64,000 bases of DNA from ANME-2 cluster archaeon. GTDB taxonomy: Archaea; Halobacteriota; Methanosarcinia; Methanosarcinales; Methanocomedenaceae. Of the stretch, positions 26,693 to 35,000 are shown piece after piece. The DNA lies in the NCBI GenBank assembly GCA_014237145.1, contig JAAXOC010000065.1, forward strand, positions 62,001 to 126,000, in the 5' to 3' direction. The notes under the pieces were generated by a model. That model was not told the DNA's origin. It searched no databases and worked only from the letters and a program-made list of their open reading frames with translations. Positions within the stretch are counted from its first letter, which is position 1, and every line of letters begins with the position of its first letter. The position numbers and the translations under genes are program-made.

Positions 26693-26760
26693 GACAGGAT
26701 TAACAGGATCGACAGGATATACCGCAATGTCAACATCCTGTAAATCCTGTAAATCCGGTC
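26693..26760. repeat. Imperfect 26-bp inverted repeat
   Basis: The left arm at 26693-26718 holds three ACAGGAT-type units. The right arm at 26735-26760 holds two ATCCTGT units and an ATCCGGT. About 22 of 26 positions pair around a 16-base loop. It lies between the Ppx stump and the convergent PPK2 gene, so it could serve as a bidirectional terminator or be an intergenic repeat family member. Confidence 0.7.
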
Positions 26761-26841
26761 AAAATACCATGCTTTTTGAAGTTGATACAGCTATTAAAAT
26801 ATCTGGAACCCAGGATAGCATAATTAGCACTTCTATCACAA

Positions 26842-27741
26842 TCATCCCGGCAATTCGATCGGTTTTAACAGATTATCTTCCATGTGTTTGAGTTCATCAA
26901 TACCCGAAATCACGATCTCCGGATCTGTCTCGAGTTTACTTTCATGAACCTTACCTTCGTAATCCAGGTTATATAGTATATATTTGATACAGTTGAGTCT
27001 CGCTTTTTTCTTGTTGTCGGATCGGATAATTGTCCAGGGAACAATGGTTCGGTTTGTTTCACTAAGCATCTGGAATTTTTTTATAGTGTACTGATCCCAC
27101 ATTTCCTGTGCCATCTCATCAACACGGGAGACCTTGTAGTGCTTTAGCGGATCGATCTTTCTTGCATCAAATCGTCTTACCTGTTCATCTTTAGAGACTG
27201 AGAAATAAAACTTGAATAGAAAAATTCCATCTTTTACAAGCAATTGTTCGAAGAGAGGAACATCCTTTAAGAAGCGTTTATTCTGCTCATCGGTGCAGAA
27301 TTCCATCACAGGTTCAACCATTGCCCGGTTGTACCAGCTGCGATCAAACAATACAATCTCTCCTGCTGATGGTAGATGCTGGACGTATCGTTGAAAATAC
27401 CATTGAGTTTGTTCCCTGTCGCTGGGCTTTTCGAGGGCCACAACCCGCATACCCCGTGGATTCATATGTTCGGTAAATCTCTTTATCGTGCCCCCTTTCC
27501 CGGCAGCATCCCGTCCTTCAAACAATACCAGAATGCGCAGTCCATGAGTCTTGACATGGTTTTGCACCTTTATAAGTTCGGTCTGCAGATTGCGCAGTTC
27601 TTTTTCATATTCAAGGGTACTCTTTTTTACCCATACACTAACTCTGTTATTCTTTTGCACCATGTCAATATTTTTGATGGCAGTATATTCAGCTAATTTC
27701 ACTTTTAATTCAGATTTTTCATTGTTGTTCTTTATTGTCAT
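26842..27741 (-). CDS. ppk2: Polyphosphate kinase 2 (PPK2)
   Basis: The 299-residue protein carries the PPK2 core: Walker A FEGRDAAGKGGTIKRFTEHMNPRG, the lid region KPSDREQTQWYFQRYVQHLP, and Walker B IVLFDRSWYNRAMVEPVM, followed by KFYFSVSKDEQVRRF. The length fits one-domain class I PPK2 enzymes, which use polyphosphate to phosphorylate nucleoside diphosphates. It converges with the PPK1 operon across an inverted repeat, so this locus holds both the ATP-to-polyP enzyme and a polyP-to-nucleotide enzyme. Confidence 0.95.
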   Translation of the reverse strand: MTIKNNNEKSELKVKLAEYTAIKNIDMVQKNNRVSVWVKKSTLEYEKELRNLQTELIKVQNHVKTHGLRILVLFEGRDAAGKGGTIKRFTEHMNPRGMRVVALEKPSDREQTQWYFQRYVQHLPSAGEIVLFDRSWYNRAMVEPVMEFCTDEQNKRFLKDVPLFEQLLVKDGIFLFKFYFSVSKDEQVRRFDARKIDPLKHYKVSRVDEMAQEMWDQYTIKKFQMLSETNRTIVPWTIIRSDNKKKARLNCIKYILYNLDYEGKVHESKLETDPEIVISGIDELKHMEDNLLKPIELPG

Positions 27742-28079
27742 CTTTTACCCCCTTAAGTATGTAGCCATGTGATAAACACTTATACTTGCCATATTTTCTC
27801 CTGTTCTTTTTCATTATATTCATTTCCTTATTTCAGGGGATTACGATCTCCAGATACAGATTATAATCCAACGTCCACCTTCTGCCTATGTATTTTACTG
27901 TATTGAGGATTATTTAAAATGTTTCCAGTTGGGCCAAAGAATTGTTATTATTTCCTGATCGACATTTAAGTATTTCCCAAACTATATAAACAAATATGGT
28001 ATTTCCAGAACAAATCAAAAAGTCTCATTTGGAAAGGCGTAAACTTTAAATAGTGTTACTCTACTAATTTTCCGTTGTT
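27742..28079. other. AT-rich intergenic region upstream of PPK2
   Basis: No gene is seen. The promoter of the minus-strand PPK2 gene should lie near its 27741 end. The right-hand part (GTAAACTTTAAATAGTG, about 28039-28055) could be an old promoter of the transposase remnant that follows. Confidence 0.4.
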
Positions 28080-28310
28080 TGTGGGTGTACTCCATCAGGG
28101 CACACATTTTCTTGCATATTATTGGGATGATTTTCTACAGATATTTGGAATGGAAATGTAACATCCTTGAGCCTTAAACGACTTGTGGAGGAGTCTGGGG
28201 GGAATTCGTCCTGCCCTTGTGCAGGGGAAGACAGATGTCAAGGTTGATTTGGTGGTTGAGAAGATGGATGCAAAATAAGACAGGTTGCTCTCTTTGATGG
28301 ATTAGGGGAT
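28080..28310 (+). pseudogene. IS1634/IS4-type transposase C-terminal remnant
   Basis: The plus strand encodes scattered pieces of a DDE transposase C terminus in shifting frames. These are SIRAHIFLHIIGMIFYRYLE, then LSLKRLVEESGG, then GIRPALVQGKTDVKVDLVVE and a stop. These match in kind the end of IS1634-like transposases (RAHVFLCFLALLLYR...LRLALV). Several frameshifts show it is dead. No terminal inverted repeat was found. Confidence 0.6.
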
Positions 28311-28479
28311 ATTTATGGGAAAGTAGGTAAATCGGTTGCTTGCGGATTAATGTTTTAATCAGGACTACACAAATTGGTTTGCTTGTTATTGTTTTTAGTG
28401 GATCTTTAAAACTCAAGTTTAATATCCGTCTTCTTTTGGGCTTTTTTTTATCTGTGCTACTTTCAGCAGCCGATGTTTT

Positions 28480-29955
28480 TTATTTAGCAGTAGCCTTTTT
28501 TATTGTTGTTTTTTTCTTAGCTGCTGTCTTTTTTGGCTTTGTTTTCGTGTCAGTAGCAGTCTTTTCAGAAGTGTTTATCTCCTTGTTTGTCTTTTCCTTC
28601 TCAGCGGCAGCCGTCCTGGCCGTCGTTTTCTTTTCAGCGGCAGTCGCCCTGGTTGTCGTTTTCTTCTCAGCAGCAGTAGTTCTTGTTGTCGGTTTCTTCT
28701 CAGCAGCAGTAGTTCTTGTTGTCGGTTTCTTTTTAGCAGGAGTGGTCCTTGTTGTTGTTTTCTTCTTAGCAGGAGCAGTCCTTGTTGTCGTTTTCTTCTT
28801 AACAGGAGTGGTCCTTGTTGTCGTTTTCTTCTTAGCAGGAGCAGTCCTTGTTGTCGTTTTCTTTTTTACAGGCACGGGTTTTATAATATCGCCCAGTCTA
28901 ATGGCGGTTGTCATTCTTTTTGCCGGGATGTCATAACTAACAGCCTCTGGTGCCCCGGCCCCCATCCCGATTCCTGATCCGGTTGCAATGGTTTCTTCTA
29001 CTGCTTTACCAGGGCCCGTTTCATCTGCCTTTATCTTATCAGAAGTAGATTTCGTCTTCTTTGGTACGGTAGGCTCTGGCACCATATCCAGCAGACCACC
29101 TGTTTTGTATTCCTCTTCCATCTCATCCCTGGTAATTAACACGCCATTGGCAGCCCGCATAGCCCCGTCCACCCTGGCTTCCTCGTGGATAATGATCTTA
29201 CCGCCATTGATCTCACCCAGGATATGTGAGTCTTTATTGATATGCACATCACCCCTGGTCACAAGGTTTCCGTGTATGGTATTACCTTCACCAATGACTA
29301 TCTCATTGGTAGTCTTGATACTGCCGAACAGGGTATTATTGTTCCCCATCACAATTGAGGAAGCCCTGATATTCCCCATCATCCGGCAGCCACTGCCAAT
29401 AACAGCTTTATCAGGAACCTTAATTGATTCAAGGTCGATCTTCGAACCGCTGGGAATGATAAGTAGTTTATCTTCCTCTAGGTCATCACTTTCATCGGAA
29501 AACAGATTTTTCAGGGCATTATCAACTTCTTCGTCTTTCCCCATCCGAATTAATTCTGTCAGGTACAGGAAAATGTAAATGATCACCGGGATGGGATTCC
29601 TGACAACTATCCAGCCTCTGGCTTCATAGCCTCCGTTTATTTTTACATCCTTGCCAATATCCAGGTCTTTGCCTACGATCAGTTTTCCAACTATATTGAC
29701 AAATTCACCGATATATGCATCATTCTTGGTCCTGACATCACCATTCACCTGGGACCACATATCGATCCTTACTTCTTCGGTCCCTATGACATTCCCATTG
29801 ATCCTGACCCTTTCCCCGGCAATGACCGAATCAGCAATAATGCCAAAACCCATAACGGTATGGTTGCCTATAATGGCTCCTCCGGTAGTAACAATGGAAT
29901 GTTCTTCCATTATAGTATTATCGGGAATGGTAAACGTTTTCAACAAATCTTCCAT
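28480..29955 (-). CDS. Bactofilin-like beta-helix protein with histone-H1-like basic tail
   Basis: The 491-residue protein has a repetitive beta-helix N-terminal region, about residues 5-125 (TTGGAIIGNHTVMGFGIIAD, VRINGNVIGTEEVRID, IVGKLIVGKDLDIGKDVKIN). A hydrophobic segment VIIYIFLYLTELI follows near 126-138, then an acidic linker. A second beta-helix spans about 155-275 (VIGSGCRMMGNIRASSIVMG, VIGEGNTIHGNLVTRGDV), in the style of bactofilin-like polymer-forming proteins. The last about 130 residues are built from 12-residue units such as KKKTTTRTAPAK, ending KPKKTAAKKKTTIKKATAK. The tail is strongly basic and resembles histone H1 tails. It may bind DNA, polyphosphate or acidic surfaces. Scaffolding is inferred from the fold. 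Confidence 0.8.
   Translation of the reverse strand: MEDLLKTFTIPDNTIMEEHSIVTTGGAIIGNHTVMGFGIIADSVIAGERVRINGNVIGTEEVRIDMWSQVNGDVRTKNDAYIGEFVNIVGKLIVGKDLDIGKDVKINGGYEARGWIVVRNPIPVIIYIFLYLTELIRMGKDEEVDNALKNLFSDESDDLEEDKLLIIPSGSKIDLESIKVPDKAVIGSGCRMMGNIRASSIVMGNNNTLFGSIKTTNEIVIGEGNTIHGNLVTRGDVHINKDSHILGEINGGKIIIHEEARVDGAMRAANGVLITRDEMEEEYKTGGLLDMVPEPTVPKKTKSTSDKIKADETGPGKAVEETIATGSGIGMGAGAPEAVSYDIPAKRMTTAIRLGDIIKPVPVKKKTTTRTAPAKKKTTTRTTPVKKKTTTRTAPAKKKTTTRTTPAKKKPTTRTTAAEKKPTTRTTAAEKKTTTRATAAEKKTTARTAAAEKEKTNKEINTSEKTATDTKTKPKKTAAKKKTTIKKATAK
28630..28880 (-). repeat. 36-bp coding minisatellite for the basic tail
   Basis: About seven units of 36 bases encode the KKKTTTRT-x-PAK or EKKTTTRTTAA blocks of the bactofilin-like protein. 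The units differ at few positions, so copy number may vary between strains. All units keep the reading frame. Confidence 0.8.
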
Positions 29956-30072
29956 TTACGTTTAACTCCGGAATGATTTGTTTATTCAACATCAAGAGAA
30001 TATAAAGCGTTTTGGTTTCTTTCCTGCTGTTTACCAGAATATATACTATCTTAAAAACCAGTTATTTCGACA

Positions 30073-30338
30073 GAAGATTTATCAGAATCTTCGATTGAAG
30101 ATTTATCAGAATCTTCGATTGAAGATTTATCAGAATCTTCGATTGAAGATTTATCAGAATCTTCGATTGAAGATTTATCAGAATCTTCGATTGAAGATTT
30201 ATCATCAGAATCTTCGATTGAAGATTTATCAGAATCTTCGATTGAAGATTTATCAGAATCTTCGATTGAAGATTTATCAGAATCTTCGATTGAAGATTTA
30301 TCAAAATCTTTGATTGAAGATTTATCTGAATCAATCCG
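30073..30338. repeat. Tandem array of palindromic 24-mers
   Basis: Ten full units start at 30073, 30097, 30121, 30145, 30169, 30193 (27 bases, with an extra ATC), 30220, 30244, 30268 and 30292. A partial unit starts at 30316. The unit is GAAGATTTATCAGAATCTTCGATT. Adjacent units create AATCTTC-GATT-GAAGATT hairpins (7-bp arms). Read on the minus strand the array encodes DKSSIEDS repeats without stops, and the one length change is 3 bases. Coding and DNA-structural roles are both possible. Confidence 0.95.
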
Positions 30339-30459
30339 TGTGCAGCCAGTACACAGGAAAACCCTGCGCATGGGCATACCGGATCTTCTGCGCCGTACCC
30401 GAATACACATCGAAATCTACATCCGCTCCACATTCACATCCACAACGACGAAGAGTTCA
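30331..30459 (-). pseudogene. Unidentified protein C-terminal remnant
   Basis: One minus-strand frame reads CGCECGADVDFDVYSGTAQK then IRYAHAQGFPVYWLHTD and stops at the edge of the 24-mer array. The SGTAQKIRYAHAQGFPVYW stretch has the look of a Rossmann-like SLOG/DprA-type end (SGT..TIR.A...G.PVY). No start codon fits and the rest of the protein is missing. The family guess is weak. Confidence 0.3.
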
Positions 30460-30551
30460 GGGAGCCAAAAAATTGGGGACCAGTTTTTACTCGGGCACAG
30501 TATCCATTCTCAAATATACTACTCCGTAAGTATAATTTGGAACTGTATATG

Positions 30552-30636
30552 ACTGCCACAGAGCTCACAGAGAGCACAGAGAAAGGAGTTTGGGGCGGAA
30601 AAAGCATCTCGGTGTTCTCTGTGCTCTCTGTGGCAG
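30552..30636. repeat. Intergenic inverted repeat (CTGCCACAGAG type)
   Basis: The left arm (30552-30583: CTGCCACAGAG, a short bulge, then AGAGCACAGAGAA) pairs with TTCTCTGTGCTCTCTGTGGCAG at 30615-30636. It lies downstream of the surface-protein operon, about 110 bases beyond the last stop, and may be a terminator or a dispersed intergenic repeat. A related ACCACAGAGGACTCAGAGAA stretch occurs near 545. Confidence 0.7.
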
Positions 30637-30749
30637 AAAGTCACAAAAAACATATACGGTTTAGTATAATCCTGAACAGCTCATATTGGGATAATACATT
30701 TTCATTGATTTTTTGTGTATCTTACTCTTCTTCTTCATCATTCATTCTT

Positions 30750-32009
30750 TCATCTTTTAGCGAATAATATCCAGAATAATGAAAATATCAGCACAACAAA
30801 AATGATTGCCCCGATTATTTCAGGCAGGTTATTTTCTTGATCAGATGTGACTTGAATACCGGATTTTCCTTGAGCCAATTCTATAGGAGGGATCTCATCC
30901 TCATAGGGTTTTGTTTCCTTTTCTTCTCCATTACCCGGTCTTATCACCCTGACCACGTGATGTGATGTGTCAAGTGTACTGGTAACAGTAGATTTTAAGA
31001 TGAATCCTCCACTTTTAACCGGTGTCATCGGCATTGACAGTCCTGAGAGATCACAGGGAATTGAATAATAGATCCGGGTAAAGAACACGGGAACGCTTGA
31101 ATAATTATACAAAAAGCTATCATGCCAGGATTCTCCGGGCTGCAGATTTACATTCAGGCTGTAGTTTTTGATCATCACAGATCCATTCAACTGAGGGTCG
31201 GACAGGTAGACCTCTACCCCATACAACGAATAATTGAACTCAGTTTCATCACACACCCTGACCCCGACCCTCCATATGTCGATTGTGATTTGTTCCTTCT
31301 CAAGGGTAAAATTGGTAGTTGTGACAGCCGATAATGACAGGGCTGTGGACGCCGAATATGAAGGAACACTGAAGACCAGGTTCGAAGATGGTATCAGTAT
31401 ATCGGATGTGGGGGTAGTATAGAAAGTAACCTGTACCTGTTCACTGGTACCAGGGAGGATGGTAAAACCTGCCCATGACAGGTTATTGCTTACCACACTT
31501 GCAGCACCGGTCGTGGCTGAGAGATTAAAGAAGGTCAGTCCTGGGGGGAACGTCTTCTCGAACAGGACGATGCTTACATTTTCGCTTCCTGAATTATTGA
31601 TGGAGACATTAAAAACAATAGTCTGGTTAACTTCATGGTCCAGGATTTCCGGGGTGAAGGTCTCAAATACTGAAAGGGGGATCGTGATCATGGAACTATC
31701 AATCTGGTAAGATACCACCTGGGTTATATTGGGACCGATGGAATTGATGTGGATACTGGCAGGCGTGATACTTCCCGTGAAATCAATATTAACATCTGAC
31801 ACCGTCAGGTTCAATGAGGGATTAGTAATAAAGAGAGATCCTGTGGCATTAATCAATGTATGAGAACCATCCGAATAGAAGATGAGCCCGTTAATATATT
31901 CAGTGGAATTGAGCTGGAGATCCAGGGGTATTGCTGATACTTGAGATGTACAGAGGAGAGTTATTGACGTAATAAGAAGCAACTGGGATAATGTTACATT
32001 CCCTCTCAT
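30750..32009 (-). CDS. Secreted, C-terminally membrane-anchored surface protein
   Basis: The 419-residue protein has a signal peptide (LSQLLLITSITLLCTSQVSA, residues 7-26) and a beta-rich ectodomain with many N-x-S/T sites. One C-terminal transmembrane helix (about 392-415, IIGAIIFVVLIFSLFWILF) is followed by AKR. The middle has DUF11/CARDB-like lines such as NQTIVFNVSINNSGSENVSI. No enzyme motif is seen. It overlaps the giant surface gene by 4 bases (ATGA) and ends the three-gene operon. It resembles the plus-strand 566-residue protein at 37876, so the cluster holds a family of related envelope proteins. Confidence 0.8.
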   Translation of the reverse strand: MRGNVTLSQLLLITSITLLCTSQVSAIPLDLQLNSTEYINGLIFYSDGSHTLINATGSLFITNPSLNLTVSDVNIDFTGSITPASIHINSIGPNITQVVSYQIDSSMITIPLSVFETFTPEILDHEVNQTIVFNVSINNSGSENVSIVLFEKTFPPGLTFFNLSATTGAASVVSNNLSWAGFTILPGTSEQVQVTFYTTPTSDILIPSSNLVFSVPSYSASTALSLSAVTTTNFTLEKEQITIDIWRVGVRVCDETEFNYSLYGVEVYLSDPQLNGSVMIKNYSLNVNLQPGESWHDSFLYNYSSVPVFFTRIYYSIPCDLSGLSMPMTPVKSGGFILKSTVTSTLDTSHHVVRVIRPGNGEEKETKPYEDEIPPIELAQGKSGIQVTSDQENNLPEIIGAIIFVVLIFSLFWILFAKR

Positions 32010-35000
32010 ACTGGATCCACCCCCACAGTGAAAACATCGCTGATCCTGTACAGACCGGTCCCGACCAGGTTGTAGGCTATTGTCCTGCTCTCCCCGGCGG
32101 TCATGTTCATGGTCCAGTAGTACCTGTTGGTCTGGGAGCCGTTATAATCGGGCACGGGATTGACAATGCTGAAATTGGCCGGGACCAGGTCATAGATGTT
32201 GACATTGGTCTGGTTGAAGTTCACCAGGCTTGTCAGGTTCAGGGTGATAGAATAATTGTCTGCAAAACCGGGTGTTATGCACTTGCTGGCTGAAAAGCTC
32301 ATGTAGTTGATGGTCTGCACGGTAATGCAGTGGGAAGATGTGATAACTTTGTTCCAGTTGTCATCATACACAACCGTGGAATCCAGTATCATCAGGTCTG
32401 TTGGCAGGTCCGGGGGCGGAGTGATGGCGATCTCATATGAGAACAATGTGCCGTTGTGTATTGCCGACTTGTTGGGGCTGCCCAGGTTGAATTCCAGGGT
32501 ATTGTTGGATGTATGGTAGGTATAGCTGCCCGGTGCATTGAGGGTGACGGATGAATTGTTCAGGCTCACATATGTCGGCAGTTCATCATATATCCTCAGG
32601 TCATATACCAGCATGCCCGAATCCACGGTGCCGGTCACTGTCAGGTTGGAGGTGCCGCCATTTCTGATATCAGGGTAATTGAGGCTGTGATCGAATTGTG
32701 GGGTGACCACGCTGAACAGTACCGAATCCAGGGCCAGCCGCATCTCAGGGATGGTCATCTGCTTTTTGCCCACCAGGGCTGAGGTCACACCACCGTAGGA
32801 ATTTGATACCACAAAGGCATAATTATCCTCAGAGGCACCCGATATACAGTCCATGTATGCCCCATTGTTCACTCCCTGGTCCCACATGACCCCGAACCCG
32901 TCATTGATCCCTGATTCCGATACTCCGGCCAGGGCCAGGGTGTTGGTACGCCAGTTATTGTCATGTTCGAAGGCATCGAAGGGCAGCGGGTTCTCGAACA
33001 CTAAAGTCCCGTAGGTCTGGCCCAGAGGATGGTCTGCTGAACTGTTCAATACCGAATATTGCTGTTTGTTGGGGTAATCGTCCTCCTCATAGGTGGCTGT
33101 GGTTGTGGTCAGCCAGGACGTGCGGGTGTTCATGGTGACACCCTTGCCCTGCAGGTGCACGTGGCCGGTCTTGTTCACGAACAGGTCAAGTTGGGAGAAC
33201 AGGTCGTCCCCCACAGGGAAGAAGGCCGTGTCCCAGAAATCATCATCGTCAAGGAACACCCAGTCATACACCTTGCGCTTGGAACAGTTTACCGATGCGT
33301 TGGTCAGCAGGTCGCCGCTGCGTATCTGAGCCAGGGTAAGGGCGTTCATGTTCATACCCGCAGTTGGGGATGCGGGGAATAGGGTGGTGTCCCAGATGTA
33401 GTCAATGAATGTATTATCGGTCTGCCGAACAGCGATCCGGGCCGGACGGTCCAGGATATAATCATCCCTGGTCTCTATATATAGCGTCTGGTTAAGCTCG
33501 TGCACCACCACATCATTGTATCGGCCGGTATCAGATCGGATCTGCTGGATGGTGTTGTATGCCTCGTTAAAGAAGGTGCTGGTATCGGGGTCCCGGATGA
33601 GGAACGGACCCGATGAATAGTTCCTGTTTGCTATAGTACCTGTGGTGTTGGAAGCGTCATCATCGGTGGTAGCATTGAAATCAAATCCATCGTAGGCTTT
33701 GTCGTGCAGTATCACCCAGTCCACCCATGTATCGTTGGCCAGCAGCCAGTGGACCAGGCCGTAGGCTGATACCTGGGAGGGATAGTTCCCGCCGGCGGCA
33801 CCGACATCCTGCTGGGAACCCATGGGTATGACCAGGGTGCCAGGCGCAAAACTGGTATAGATGGGCAGGGTAAGGGTATCGGTATCTATACCGGTGATGC
33901 CGTTAGGTGTAGTGGCCAGGGCATAGAACTGGTAATCACTCCCAGCCTGGGTAGTACTGAAGTTGCACCGGTAGATGCCCGGGCTACTCTCCACCATAGA
34001 GACCACATAGATCGTGTGGTTTGGGACGGTCACGTTAATGCTGTCCAGGGCACCGCTGAGATTGGTATAATTGCTATAGGTCACATAAGTCCGGATATAG
34101 ATAATGTCATTGATGTTAAAATCCCTGGTCTGGGTGGTATAGCTGCTGTCCGAATAAAAGCTGAAATTAACCCTCAGGAATTCCACCATGAAATTGGAAG
34201 TGGAGGAATTCCAGTTGTCTGATGTGTCGTTTGCATATATGGTTACATTATACAGGCCAGCAATGGGCGGCGTGTAGTTATAGTACCACAAATTGCCGCC
34301 GTTCTTTGTCATGGAGAGATTGCCGGTGGAGGTGCTGTTGGGGAGAATGATGTTGATATAAGTCGTATTAACATCCAGGTTGTCAGTTACATTTGCAGTG
34401 ATATTGACTGGATTATTAGCTGCTTGTGGGTCAGGAGTTACAGAAATATTTTCAATGACGGGTTTGGCAGTGTCCCGGACAGTAAAATTTGCTGTTGTAG
34501 GTGCTGCATTACTTCCGGCAGAATCAGTGGCATAAACGGTATAATAATATATTCCAGGTTTGAGATCGCTTGTGTTATAGTCATATTCCCATGTATTTTC
34601 TGTTGCATAAATGTAGTCAAAATTATCCTTGGGGTCGGTGCCACTTCCCATCCCTTCCCCAAGCCATATCGCATCTGTTGGCGTTGAAATATTAGCTAAA
34701 GTGATATTATGCCATTCACCGCCTTTCGAAACAACTGTGAATGTGCCGATAGGATTTGACCCGGAGGTATCGGACAGATCATAGATTCCAATAATACGAC
34801 CCTGGTTTTTTTTGGCATATATTCTTAAGACGCTGCCGTTTACTAATTTGTTAGAAAAGTTTAGGTAGAACCTTCTATTGGAGTCCTTTAAATTAGCAGG
34901 GTAATATGTTTCATCCTTGGTGAAAACCTGTGGTCTATTAACACCACGATGGATGGCAGATAACAGGTAAAGATCTGTTATTTTAACAAGACTATAATTC

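Noticed and set aside
28630-28880. A second CRISPR-like or intergenic repeat array
   Set aside because: The 36-base units are in frame inside a protein-coding region and have no spacers.
28340-28936. A 198-codon hydrophobic frame antisense to the bactofilin-like tail
   Set aside because: It is only the complement of the Lys/Thr repeats (AAG/ACC read as CTT/GGT), giving LVVVFF repeats. No start site or family supports it.
30073-30338. A CRISPR-like array
   Set aside because: The 24-mers are contiguous with no unique spacers between them, and no cas gene is present in the window.
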